Shown: positions 8,004-14,117 of the stretch, one piece after another
How the letters are laid out: every line of letters starts with the position of its first letter
Numbering within the stretch: the stretch's first letter is position 1
Assembly (NCBI GenBank): GCA_900757705.1
Contig: CAAEOW010000135.1
Coordinates: 1-14,221 of the forward strand
Length of the DNA stretch: 14,221 nucleotides
Direction of reading: 5' to 3'
Source: an uncultured Collinsella sp.
Lineage (GTDB): Bacteria; Actinomycetota; Coriobacteriia; Coriobacteriales; Coriobacteriaceae
Translations under genes and position numbers: made by a program
The notes under the pieces: model-generated
The model's input: the letters and a program-made list of their open reading frames with translations, nothing else
Databases searched by the model: none
What the model was told of the DNA's origin: nothing

Positions 8004-8813
8004 CTATTCGGTGAGCTCGGGGCCCTCGCCGGGCACGTATGCCTCGGCGCCCTCGACGCGGTTGATTTGAATAGTTCCAAAGATCTCGTCCTGGCTCAGT
8101 GTAAGAGAGCCGCGCTTGGCGAGCTCGAGCATGGCCAGGAAGGTGACGACAAGCTGTTCGGTGGTGGCATCGCCGTCCAACAGCTCGCGGAAGGTGCAGG
8201 TTTGGTGAGCCATGGTAAAGCGATCGACCGAGGCCACCGTCAGGTCGAGCGGCACGCGATGCGGTGCCACGTGCTCGGCTTCCAGCAGGAAAGTCTGGCG
8301 CTTGCCGTCCAGGTCGGCGCAGATGACGGCGAGGCCGCGCAGGGTAATGCCGGCCAGGTAGTCGGGCATAAGGCCCAAGAACTCGGGGTCGGGGCCGGCC
8401 ACGCGCGGATGCATGCGGCTTTCGGCCTGCATGCGGGCGCCAAGGGCTGCCGCCGCGCCCTTAAACTGCTTGTAGGCAATCAGGCGCTGGATCAGGACCT
8501 CGCGTAGGGCGTCGCCGTCGAGCGCGCTGAGTTCCTCGAGGTCATCGTCGTCATCGTCATCGTCGTCTGTCTTGCGCGGGGCCTCCTGGGGCACCAGCGA
8601 GGCGGCCTTGATGTCCAAAAGAGTTGCCGCGACCAGCAGAAAGTCGCTCGCCACGTCCAGGTCCAGCGCCTCGATGCGCTCCACCTCGGCAAGGTACTGC
8701 TCGGCCACCTCGCTGATGGAGATGGCGCCGATATCTACTTTTTGTCGGGTTACCAGCTGCAGCAGCAGGTCGAAAGGTCCGCTGTAGACCTGCGTCGACA
8801 CGCGATACGACAT
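8004..8813 (-). CDS. scpA: Segregation and condensation protein A
   Basis: ScpA is the kleisin subunit that bridges the SMC ATPase heads in bacterial condensin. The 269-residue product has the N-terminal SMC-neck contact region (YSGPFDLLLQLVTRQKVDIG, 10-29), the DFLLVAATLLDIKAASLVP helix (57-75), and a C-terminal winged helix near EQLVVTFLAMLELAKRGSLT. Between them residues 83-91 are nine consecutive aspartates, encoded by a GAC/GAT microsatellite at about 8542-8568, a probable disordered linker. The ATG at 8813 has a strong AAAGGAGGTCG site upstream. An 84-base gap with two potential hairpins precedes the gene, so it may have its own promoter or processing site; downstream spacing to scpB is tight. 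Confidence 0.95.
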   Translation of the reverse strand: MSYRVSTQVYSGPFDLLLQLVTRQKVDIGAISISEVAEQYLAEVERIEALDLDVASDFLLVAATLLDIKAASLVPQEAPRKTDDDDDDDDDLEELSALDGDALREVLIQRLIAYKQFKGAAAALGARMQAESRMHPRVAGPDPEFLGLMPDYLAGITLRGLAVICADLDGKRQTFLLEAEHVAPHRVPLDLTVASVDRFTMAHQTCTFRELLDGDATTEQLVVTFLAMLELAKRGSLTLSQDEIFGTIQINRVEGAEAYVPGEGPELTE

Positions 8814-8897
8814 CTTCGACCTCCTTTGACGGCGCCTTCGCGGCGCGGTTTGGGTGCATGTTACGACCGTTTTGCACGGTCGACCTGTAAGTTTACC
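8814..8897 (-). promoter_or_regulatory. scpA leader with two potential hairpins
   Basis: This is the longest gap inside the gene run. Read on the minus strand it contains a perfect 7-bp inverted repeat (CGACCGT at 8876-8882 and ACGGTCG at 8864-8870, 5-base loop). Nearer the start codon is a GCGCC/GGCGC hairpin around 8832-8846. Neither is followed by a T run, so they do not look like ordinary terminators. They may be an operator, an mRNA processing site or chance. I found no convincing -35/-10 pair. Confidence 0.3.
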
Positions 8898-9581
8898 TTA
8901 GATGCCGGCGATTGCGAAGTTGAGCAGCTGCTCAGCAAGTGGATACACGGTAACGTCGAAATAGCGGCCAATCACGTCGAGTCCTGTCCACATGGGCAGC
9001 AGGTACAGCACGATGATAAGGATCGGCATGGCGTATTGCTGCAGGCGGTAGTAGTTGGCGAGCGCCTTGCCTTTGAGGAACGGCACGATGATCGACGAGC
9101 CGTCGAGCGGCGGGATCGGGATGAGGTTAAAAAACGCGAGTGACAGGTTGACCACGATAAACGTGGCGCCGAAGTTCATGATCTGTGACGCCGTGGCAAA
9201 GGACATGCCGGTATAGAGGCTGCCATATGCCGCGTGCATGAGGGCGGCCGCGAGGCACGCGAGTGCGATGTTCGACGCGGGGCCGGCCACGCTCACCAGG
9301 ACCTCGTCGCGTTTGGGGTGCTTGAGGTTGTTGAGGTAGACGGGCACGGGTTTGGCGAAGGCGAATACCGGGCCGCCGGCCGCGAGCATGAGCAGCGGCA
9401 GGATGATGGTGCCAAACAGGTCGATATGGTTAAGCGGGTTGAGCGACACGCGGCCGCGCGAACGGGCCGTTTTGTCGCCGAGCGCCCAGGCCGCGGCGGC
9501 GTGTGCGCTCTCGTGGATCACGATGCCCACGATGACGGCAACGGCGCTGGCGAGCAGGTTCATGAGGTAGCTGCTGGACAT
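8898..9581 (-). CDS. Site-2 protease family (M50) membrane metalloprotease
   Basis: This protein is predicted to be an intramembrane zinc protease of family M50 that cleaves substrates within or near the membrane. The 227-residue product is mostly hydrophobic with about five or six membrane segments. The zinc motif HESAH (His23, Glu24, His27) lies in the first helix. The third ligand motif is NLIPIPPLDG (152-161, Asp160) near the end of a later helix. The arrangement fits the compact subgroup related to SpoIVFB and lacks PDZ or CBS domains. The ATG at 9581 has GGGGAG upstream, which overlaps the stop of the small membrane gene 9 bases before. No substrate or anti-sigma partner is visible nearby. 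The catalytic residues look intact; the target is unknown. Confidence 0.9.
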   Translation of the reverse strand: MSSSYLMNLLASAVAVIVGIVIHESAHAAAAWALGDKTARSRGRVSLNPLNHIDLFGTIILPLLMLAAGGPVFAFAKPVPVYLNNLKHPKRDEVLVSVAGPASNIALACLAAALMHAAYGSLYTGMSFATASQIMNFGATFIVVNLSLAFFNLIPIPPLDGSSIIVPFLKGKALANYYRLQQYAMPILIIVLYLLPMWTGLDVIGRYFDVTVYPLAEQLLNFAIAGI

Positions 9582-9590
9582 GGCGCTCCC

Positions 9591-9887
9591 CTAGCGGACG
9601 CGACGCGAGGCGCGCGTGAGCAGGTAATCGGCCACAAACAAAATGACGGCCACGATAGCGTAATCCAGGCGGAACACACCGCCAAAGGGCGACGTGATGA
9701 CGCCATAGCCGGCGATGGCGCTTGGCAGTGCGCGTGAAAGCTCAACGACGAAGCCCACAATCTGCAGCTTGGCAGTGAGGCCGCTAAAGCACAGCAGCAC
9801 GGTCATCGCGCTCATAAAGATGCCGCAGATGCGACAAGCAATGGCGATGATGCTCATCGCCACGGCAGCGGCCTTACGAGAATTCAC
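9591..9887 (-). CDS. Small hypothetical membrane protein
   Basis: I do not recognise the family of this 98-residue protein. The sequence shows a hydrophobic segment at about 9-34 (VAMSIIAIACRICGIFMSAM), a middle part with LQIVGFVVELSRALPSAIAG, and a C-terminal hydrophobic segment (about 75-91, YAIVAVILFVADYLL) followed by a basic end (TRASRRVR). This suggests two or three membrane passes with the C terminus in the cytoplasm. I chose a GTG start at 9887. It has AGAGGAG seven bases upstream and overlaps the end of the ABC-F gene by 14 bases, which suggests translational coupling. Upstream in-frame ATGs lie deep inside the ABC-F gene and would add non-hydrophobic, unlikely sequence. It lies directly before the M50 protease, so a shared membrane role is possible but unproven. 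Confidence 0.72.
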   Translation of the reverse strand: MNSRKAAAVAMSIIAIACRICGIFMSAMTVLLCFSGLTAKLQIVGFVVELSRALPSAIAGYGVITSPFGGVFRLDYAIVAVILFVADYLLTRASRRVR

Positions 9888-11907
9888 GCGCGGTCTCCTC
9901 TTCGATTTGGGTGGAAAGCTCCAGCCATTCGTCCTCGAGCTTGGGCAGCTCTTGCTTAAGCCCGTTATATTCCCCCAGCGCGGCGTTGAACTTGTCTTGA
10001 TCGGCATAAAGCTCTTCGCTCGCCATCAATTCCATAAGCTCGTCATAGCGGGCGCGCTTTTTGTCGAGCTCCGTCTCGATCTTCTTGAGCTGGTTACGCA
10101 CGCCCTTGAGCTTTTTGTTGAGCGCAGCGCGGGCTTGGGCCTCGGCGCGCTTTTGCTCCTTGGTCTTTTTGCCCTCGGCAGGCTTGGGGGCGGCGACGGG
10201 GGTGTCGGCCTGGGCGGCGCTGGCCTTGGCGGACTTGGTCGTGGCCGGCGCGCTCTCCCCTGCCGCCTCGGCGGCGGCGCGGGCTGCGAGGTCCTCGCGC
10301 TTGTAGAGGTAGTAGTCGTAATCGCCGTCGTAGACCGTGACTTGTCCGTCGCGGATGTCGATGACGCGGTTGGCCACGGCGCGCACCAGGTGCTCGTCGT
10401 GGCTGATCAGCACGATGGTGCCGGGGAAGTTTTGCAGGGCGTTCTCGAGCATGTCCACCGAGTCGATGTCTAGGTGGTTGGTGGGCTCGTCCAGGCACAG
10501 GAGCGCCTCGGGTGCTACGAGCATCTTGGCGAGCGCCAGACGCGCCTTTTCGCCGCCGGAGAGGACGCGAACCTGCTTTTCGATTGCGTCGTTGTCGCTA
10601 AACAGGAAGGCGCCCAGCAGGCTGCGCTGCTGCGGCACGGTCCACTTGGGCGTGACGGTGTCAATCTCTTGCAGGACGGTATTGGACTCGGTCATGCCCT
10701 CGAGTGCGTGCTGGGCGTAGTAGGCTACGCCTACGTTGGTGCCCAGGTCCCGGGTGCCGGTGGTGGGCGGCTCCAGTCCGGCGATGATCTTCATGAGCGT
10801 GGACTTGCCGGCGCCGTTGGGGCCGACGAGCGCCACGTGCTCGCCGCGGTAGAGCTTGAGGTCGATATCGCTGTAGATGTGTTTGTTGCCGTAGGACTTG
10901 GAGACGCCCTCCAGGCCCACGACCATATCGCCGGAGCGCGGTGGGTCAGGGAACTTAAAGTCGATGTGCTTGTGGCCCTCGGGTAGGATGACAAGCTCCT
11001 TTTTGATCTGCTCGATCTTGCGGATGCGCTCCTGGGCCTGGGCTGCCTTGGTGGGCTTGTAGCGGAACTTGTCGACGAAGACCTGCATGTGGGCGATGTC
11101 GCGCTCCTGGGCGGCGCGCTTGGCGCGCATCTGCTCAAGGTTGTCCTCGCGCTGCTTGAGGTAGCTGCTGTAGTTGCCGGTGTAAGTGGTCACGCGACGA
11201 TTTTCGAGTGCGGCGACGTGGTCGACGCAAGCGTCCATGAAGGCGCGGTCGTGGCTGACGATGAGGACGGCGCCGTCATAGTTGGCTATAAAGCCGCGCA
11301 GCCACTGGACGCTTTCGAGGTCCAGGTGGTTAGTGGGCTCGTCCAGAAGCAGCAGGTCGGGATGGCGCAGGAAGAGCTTGGCGAGCGCGATGCGCATCTG
11401 CCAGCCGCCCGAGAACTCGGAGCACGGACGCTCAAAGTCGGTGACCTTAAAGCCCAGGCCGGACAGGATTTTGCGGGCGTTGCTCTCGAGCTCGTAGCCG
11501 CCCAGGTGCTCAAAGCGGTCCTGGACCTGGCCGTACTCGTTGAGGAGTGCGTCGACGTCCTTGCCCTGCTCGGAGAGCTCGGTGATTTGGGCCTGCAGCT
11601 CGTTAGCGCGCTCGCCCATGCGGCGGATTTCCTTGGCGGCGGCCATGGCCTCGGCGAGGATGGTGGTGTCCTTTTGTTCCAGATTAGTTTCCTGCTCTAG
11701 GTAGCCCACCTGGCAGTCCTTTGCGTACTGGACCTGGCCGGAGTCGGGACTGTCGATGCCCATGATGATTTTGAGCATGGTGGTTTTGCCGGCGCCGTTG
11801 GGGCCCACGAGCGCGAAGCGCTCGCCGGGGTTGATCTGGAAGGACGCGCCGCTAAAGAGGACGCGTGCGCCGAAGCTTTTTTCGATCTTGTCGACCAGGA
11901 GGATCAT
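9874..11907 (-). CDS. ABC-F family ATP-binding protein (Uup/YdiF-like)
   Basis: ABC-F proteins are soluble twin-ATPase proteins without membrane domains that bind the ribosome and affect translation. The 677-residue product has two nucleotide-binding domains. Domain 1 has Walker A GPNGAGKT (35-42), signature SGGWQ (166-170), Walker B LLLLDEPTNHLD and H-loop SHD (218-220). Domain 2 has GPNGAGKST (362-370), LSGGEK (449-454), LLCLDEPTNHLD and SHD (502-504). The interdomain P-site linker is rich in Lys, Arg and Gln (about 250-305). After an Ala/Pro-rich spacer (545-580) a charged coiled-coil tail (about 580-672) resembles the C-terminal domain of Uup and YdiF. The ATG at 11907 has AAAGG seven bases upstream. 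The gene lies just after the tRNA-Ala terminator and heads the run. Nothing marks it as an antibiotic-resistance type, so a housekeeping role is more likely. Confidence 0.93.
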   Translation of the reverse strand: MILLVDKIEKSFGARVLFSGASFQINPGERFALVGPNGAGKTTMLKIIMGIDSPDSGQVQYAKDCQVGYLEQETNLEQKDTTILAEAMAAAKEIRRMGERANELQAQITELSEQGKDVDALLNEYGQVQDRFEHLGGYELESNARKILSGLGFKVTDFERPCSEFSGGWQMRIALAKLFLRHPDLLLLDEPTNHLDLESVQWLRGFIANYDGAVLIVSHDRAFMDACVDHVAALENRRVTTYTGNYSSYLKQREDNLEQMRAKRAAQERDIAHMQVFVDKFRYKPTKAAQAQERIRKIEQIKKELVILPEGHKHIDFKFPDPPRSGDMVVGLEGVSKSYGNKHIYSDIDLKLYRGEHVALVGPNGAGKSTLMKIIAGLEPPTTGTRDLGTNVGVAYYAQHALEGMTESNTVLQEIDTVTPKWTVPQQRSLLGAFLFSDNDAIEKQVRVLSGGEKARLALAKMLVAPEALLCLDEPTNHLDIDSVDMLENALQNFPGTIVLISHDEHLVRAVANRVIDIRDGQVTVYDGDYDYYLYKREDLAARAAAEAAGESAPATTKSAKASAAQADTPVAAPKPAEGKKTKEQKRAEAQARAALNKKLKGVRNQLKKIETELDKKRARYDELMELMASEELYADQDKFNAALGEYNGLKQELPKLEDEWLELSTQIEEETAREFS

Positions 11908-11938
11908 GGTGCCGCCTTTGACCTTGTGTGCCTATATG

Positions 11939-11967
11939 AAAAAAGGCCCCAACTTGCGTTGGAGCCT
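11939..11967 (-). terminator. Rho-independent terminator of tRNA-Ala
   Basis: On the minus strand a 10-bp stem (AGGCTCCAAC with GTTGGGGCCT, one G-T pair) encloses a GCAA loop at 11954-11957 and is followed by a run of six T, the first of them the last base of the stem. It lies 16 bases after the tRNA-Ala 3' end and 31 bases before the ABC-F start codon, so it separates tRNA transcription from the operon. The ABC-F promoter must therefore lie very close or overlap it; TATAGG at 11931-11936 is a weak -10 candidate. Confidence 0.88.
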
Positions 11968-11982
11968 CATTCAATGCTCGGG

Positions 11983-12055
11983 TGGAGACGAGGGGGATCG
12001 AACCCCTGACCTCTTGACTGCCAGTCAAGCGCTCTCCCAGCTGAGCTACGCCCCC
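11983..12055 (-). tRNA. tRNA-Ala, anticodon GGC
   Basis: This 73-base gene folds as a complete cloverleaf on the minus strand. The acceptor stem pairs GGGGGCG with CGTCTCC and includes the G3-U70 wobble pair that identifies alanine tRNAs. The anticodon stem-loop is CTTGA-CTGGCAG-TCAAG, giving anticodon GGC at 12020-12022, which reads GCC codons. The T arm carries the usual GTTCGATCC sequence. The discriminator is A and CCA is not encoded (CCC follows), so the end must be added by tRNA nucleotidyltransferase. Confidence 0.97.
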
Positions 12056-12067
12056 GTGCGAAGAAGT

Positions 12068-12096
12068 ACTATACGGGAACTCCGACGGCGATGCAA
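12068..12096 (-). promoter_or_regulatory. Candidate promoter of tRNA-Ala
   Basis: On the minus strand TTGCAT (12091-12096) and TATAGT (12068-12073) are separated by exactly 17 bases. The -10 matches the consensus in five of six positions; the -35 is weak. The -10 ends 12 bases before the tRNA 5' end, so transcription would start about 5 bases before it. Confidence 0.6.
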
Positions 12097-12130
12097 GGGC
12101 AATTTTGGAAAAACTTTCCGGGTGCGCGGG

Positions 12131-12234
12131 TGCCGGAGTCCCGCGGGGCCGCGACGGCGGAGACCAGCGCCCGCGGGGCGCGTCCCTCGGGCGGGCGGCT
12201 GCAGCGCCGCCCGCCTATCAGGCTCCACTCCGGT
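12131..12234. other. Extremely GC-rich island with several nested inverted repeats
   Basis: Two adjacent 60-base lines here hold 52 and 48 G+C bases, far above the flanks. Stems visible by eye are GGCGGGCGGC with GCCGCCCGCC (12190-12199 and 12206-12215, 6-base loop), and GCGCCC with GGGCGC (12167-12172 and 12176-12181, 3-base loop). An outer pair CCGGAGT with ACTCCGG (12133-12139 and 12227-12233) encloses both. The 10-mer CCCGCGGGGC occurs twice, 30 bases apart (12140 and 12170). No ribosome site or credible coding frame is present. It could be a structured RNA, a repeat-derived element or a chance effect of composition. Confidence 0.4.
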
Positions 12235-12255
12235 CGCCCCCGGGATCCCCGCCAC

Positions 12256-12405
12256 GAAACCGGCCCATCTACTACGTTTGGGCGACATCCCCCGACCATG
12301 GCGTCTCGGGCAAGAATAAAACCGCAGGTAGACGGCCTGCGGTTTTCGCGAAATACGGGGTATGGTCGAGGGGTCGGGGTTAAACGTAGTAGATGGGCCG
12401 GTTTC
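12256..12405. repeat. 150-bp nested palindromic element with 24-bp perfect arms
   Basis: The outer arms are perfect 24-base inverted copies, at 12256-12279 and 12382-12405. Each contains CGGCCCATCTACTACGTTT or its complement. Outside them the match continues imperfectly (CCGCCA on both sides). Inside, imperfect complementarity continues through the CCCCGAC...CGACCAT segments, and the centre is a perfect 11-bp hairpin (12318-12328 with 12336-12346). The two centres nearly coincide (12330.5 and 12332), so the whole element is one imperfect palindrome able to form a long cruciform or RNA stem. Its build resembles a REP-type or MITE-type dispersed repeat. No target-site duplication is obvious and no other copy is in the window. 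Confidence 0.8.
12311..12346 (-). terminator. Probable terminator of the nuclease-like gene, at the palindrome centre
   Basis: Read on the minus strand, the stem AAAACCGCAGG / CCTGCGGTTTT (loop of 7) ends in TTTTATTCTT, a good rho-independent form. It lies about 120 bases after the stop of the 385-residue gene. On the plus strand the hairpin also ends in TTTT, so it may stop transcripts in both directions. Confidence 0.55.
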
Positions 12406-12464
12406 CTGGCGGCGGCATCGCAGGCAGCCGACCGAGGACGCCCGGAAATGAGCAGGGTACCCGT

Positions 12465-13622
12465 CTAACGACCGATTTCCAGCCAGTTGCACAGTGCGTT
12501 GGCTCGTAACTCCATTTCCGTCGTCTTTTGCGCCTTAGTTTTGCACCTATAGCGTAATTCCAAGCGCGAGCAAAGACTTCTCACGATCGCATCAAGCTGC
12601 TCGGCATCGTTAAGCATGTCGTGCGTAACCAGGAAGACGTCATACCCCATACTTTGCAGCGCCGTCATGCGTTTGGCATCGTGGTCGAGCACGGCGCCTG
12701 ATCCGTGGATAACCTCTCCCTGAATCTCCACGATGCCTGCTTTCATTATGGTTGGATTTACGATCACGATATCCCCGTAGCAGACTCTTTGCCCTGCAAT
12801 GCTCTGCGCCGATGCGGTAAGCGGCGTAAGGTCGTTAACGTAAACGCTTCGAAAGCCGGCACCGCCGCGAGAGCGAGGAAGCGATAGCAATAAAATTCCT
12901 GCAACTTCAAGCGGAGAAGCTGCTATACCTGTCACCAGCTGCGCGGCGTTGTAAAGCTTTGTACCCCACTTTCGTCTTTTCATCTTACCGGCGTACTCAT
13001 GAAGCTCGTGTAATTCGATGAGCGGCTTCCTCATCCAGAGCGACGTGCCCTTTAGCCTTGTGACCTCCTTCGTTTTCTTTTGTCCGTTGGGCTCCTTCGT
13101 ATTTACCTGTTCTTTGACTTTTATGCGCGCATAAACGCGTTTCCATTGTGGTTCGTCTTGGCTTTCATCGAGGTCAAAGAGGGATTCGGTGGTTGCATTC
13201 TCGGCAGCCTTATTGGCTTTGTCTAGTTCCGCTTCTACTGCTACCGTGGGCTCAAAGACTGAGAACCATCCGCAAAATTCGTACATGGCAAGGACAAGAT
13301 CGGTTGGAGACACAAAGCGCGCCATGGTAAATAGCGTCGCAAGTGGATTGGTAACCCTAAAGCTCATCGCGGTTTCCAGCGTGCTATCCACTCCCGAAGC
13401 ATCATCACAGTGGATTGTTGTCCGTAATCCCGAATGGTAGTTAACGCCACCGCGCACTGTGGTGGTAATAATCGGGGTCTTGAGGATATCGGTTACGAAA
13501 GGGGCTTGGGCTAGAGCTCGCCAGCCGTCTTCTGGGCTTGGCAGTCTTGGGTAGAGGTCGCGGACCTGCGGTGGGCAGCGCCAGTAGCGGAATGCGGTGT
13601 TTGCGCAGACGATTTCGTCCAT
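12465..13622 (-). CDS. Hypothetical protein with C-terminal DUF559/Vsr-like nuclease core
   Basis: This 385-residue protein has no assigned function. The N-terminal part (MDEIVCANTAFRYWRCPPQV) and the middle segment NPLATLFTMARFVSPTDLVL to EFCGWFSVFEP resemble the region that precedes the nuclease fold in DUF559-type proteins of Actinobacteria. Residues about 134-190 are a charged, probably flexible insertion. From 236 the sequence fits a PD-(D/E)XK-like core: SPLE (Glu239), GDIVIV (Asp284), GIVEIQGEVIH (Glu299, Gln301), then DHDAKRMTALQSMGYDVFLVT (Asp313, Asp315, Arg318). Gln301 stands where many nucleases have lysine, so activity is uncertain. The ATG at 13622 has AGGGGAGG five bases upstream; the open frame extends to 13832 but lacks a comparable site there. 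Composition differs from the neighbours (32 and 28 G+C in two sampled 60-base lines against 38 in der), and the gene sits alone between two tRNAs, suggesting transfer. Confidence 0.8.
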   Translation of the reverse strand: MDEIVCANTAFRYWRCPPQVRDLYPRLPSPEDGWRALAQAPFVTDILKTPIITTTVRGGVNYHSGLRTTIHCDDASGVDSTLETAMSFRVTNPLATLFTMARFVSPTDLVLAMYEFCGWFSVFEPTVAVEAELDKANKAAENATTESLFDLDESQDEPQWKRVYARIKVKEQVNTKEPNGQKKTKEVTRLKGTSLWMRKPLIELHELHEYAGKMKRRKWGTKLYNAAQLVTGIAASPLEVAGILLLSLPRSRGGAGFRSVYVNDLTPLTASAQSIAGQRVCYGDIVIVNPTIMKAGIVEIQGEVIHGSGAVLDHDAKRMTALQSMGYDVFLVTHDMLNDAEQLDAIVRSLCSRLELRYRCKTKAQKTTEMELRANALCNWLEIGR

Positions 13623-13673
13623 ATGGGCCTCCCCTAGCCTTGGCTGCGTGCCGTTATGTTTGCAGGTAGACCG

Positions 13674-13701
13674 ATTATCAATGGCGGCATCATGCCGGTA
13701 A
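13674..13701 (-). promoter_or_regulatory. Candidate promoter of the nuclease-like gene, with a palindromic spacer
   Basis: On the minus strand TTACCG (13696-13701) and GATAAT (13674-13679) are 16 bases apart, about 50 bases before the ATG at 13622. The -10 is good and the -35 poor. Between them is the palindrome CGGCATcATGCCG (13685-13697), placed where a repressor could block polymerase. The assignment is by eye only. Confidence 0.35.
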
Positions 13702-13945
13702 GTACCAGAAGCTGACCAAATGCTTGACGAGTTCTGGTGAAAAACCGTCGTGTGATAGAAATCCGCTGGAAGGCGCTCTGGGCATGCGGTCCCTGTCTCC
13801 ACATTTGCGTTCGAATCACATGGGGAGTTCAATGAAAATTCAGATGTGTTTTATGCAAAACATGCAATGGCGTCAGCAAAAAGGGCGCGATAAAAAACGT
13901 CGCCTTATACGACTTCGATTCGATTTTGGTGTCACCCTTGGTGTC
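13702..13945. other. Gene-free stretch upstream of the nuclease-like gene
   Basis: I see no convincing gene here. It holds an inverted repeat ACCAGAA (13704-13710) with TTCTGGT (13732-13738). It also holds a plus-strand open frame from ATG 13832, preceded by GGGGAG, whose very basic product would run through the tRNA-Val terminator and the antisense of the tRNA gene. That frame could be a decayed gene end; as it stands I do not call it a gene. Confidence 0.4.
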
Positions 13946-13982
13946 AAAAAGAAAAAGGTCAGAGGCTTAACGCCTCTGACCT
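13946..13982 (-). terminator. Rho-independent terminator of tRNA-Val
   Basis: On the minus strand a perfect 11-bp stem (AGGTCAGAGGC with GCCTCTGACCT, loop GTTAA) is followed by TTTTTCTTTTT. It starts 10 bases after the encoded CCA of tRNA-Val, so the tRNA is probably a single-gene transcript. Confidence 0.93.
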
Positions 13983-13992
13983 GTGCTTTAGA

Positions 13993-14067
13993 TGGTGGGC
14001 GATACAAGATTCGAACTTGTGACCCCATCCGTGTGAAGGATATGCTCTACCCCTGAGCCAATCGCCC
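13993..14067 (-). tRNA. tRNA-Val, anticodon CAC
   Basis: A full cloverleaf is readable on the minus strand. The acceptor stem GGGCGAT pairs perfectly with ATCGCCC, the discriminator is A, and the CCA end is encoded (13993-13995). The anticodon loop TTCACAC between TATCC and GGATG gives anticodon CAC, reading GTG codons. The T arm contains GTTCGAATC. The alanine tRNA in this window lacks an encoded CCA, so the two genes differ in this respect. Confidence 0.96.
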
Positions 14068-14087
14068 GTTGCCTTTCGGCAAAAGAG

Positions 14088-14117
14088 ATACTAACATAGC
14101 CGCGCGCGGTTTACCAA
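14088..14117 (-). promoter_or_regulatory. Candidate promoter of tRNA-Val
   Basis: On the minus strand TTGGTA (14112-14117) and TAGTAT (14088-14093) lie 18 bases apart, and the -10 ends 20 bases before the tRNA 5' end. A GC-rich CGCGCGCGG stretch fills the spacer. Matches to consensus are moderate; position and spacing are the main support. Confidence 0.45.

Noticed and set aside
12256..12405. CRISPR array or insertion sequence
   Set aside because: There is one inverted pair, not regularly spaced direct repeats, and no transposase gene. Terminal duplications are not visible.
12091..12468. Plus-strand open frames over the same interval
   Set aside because: No ribosome site, Arg/Pro-rich product, and coding shape explained by high GC and the inverted repeat.
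12046..12492. Minus-strand open frame of 148 codons across the palindrome and the GC island
   Set aside because: It covers the palindrome, the GC island and the tRNA-Ala promoter, has a low-complexity Arg/Pro/Gly-rich product, and overlaps the end of the nuclease-like gene. It arises from the repeat, not from a gene.
13623..13832. N-terminal extension of the nuclease-like protein by 70 residues
   Set aside because: The strong AGGGGAGG site and family-like N terminus point to the ATG at 13622; the extension would cover the likely promoter.
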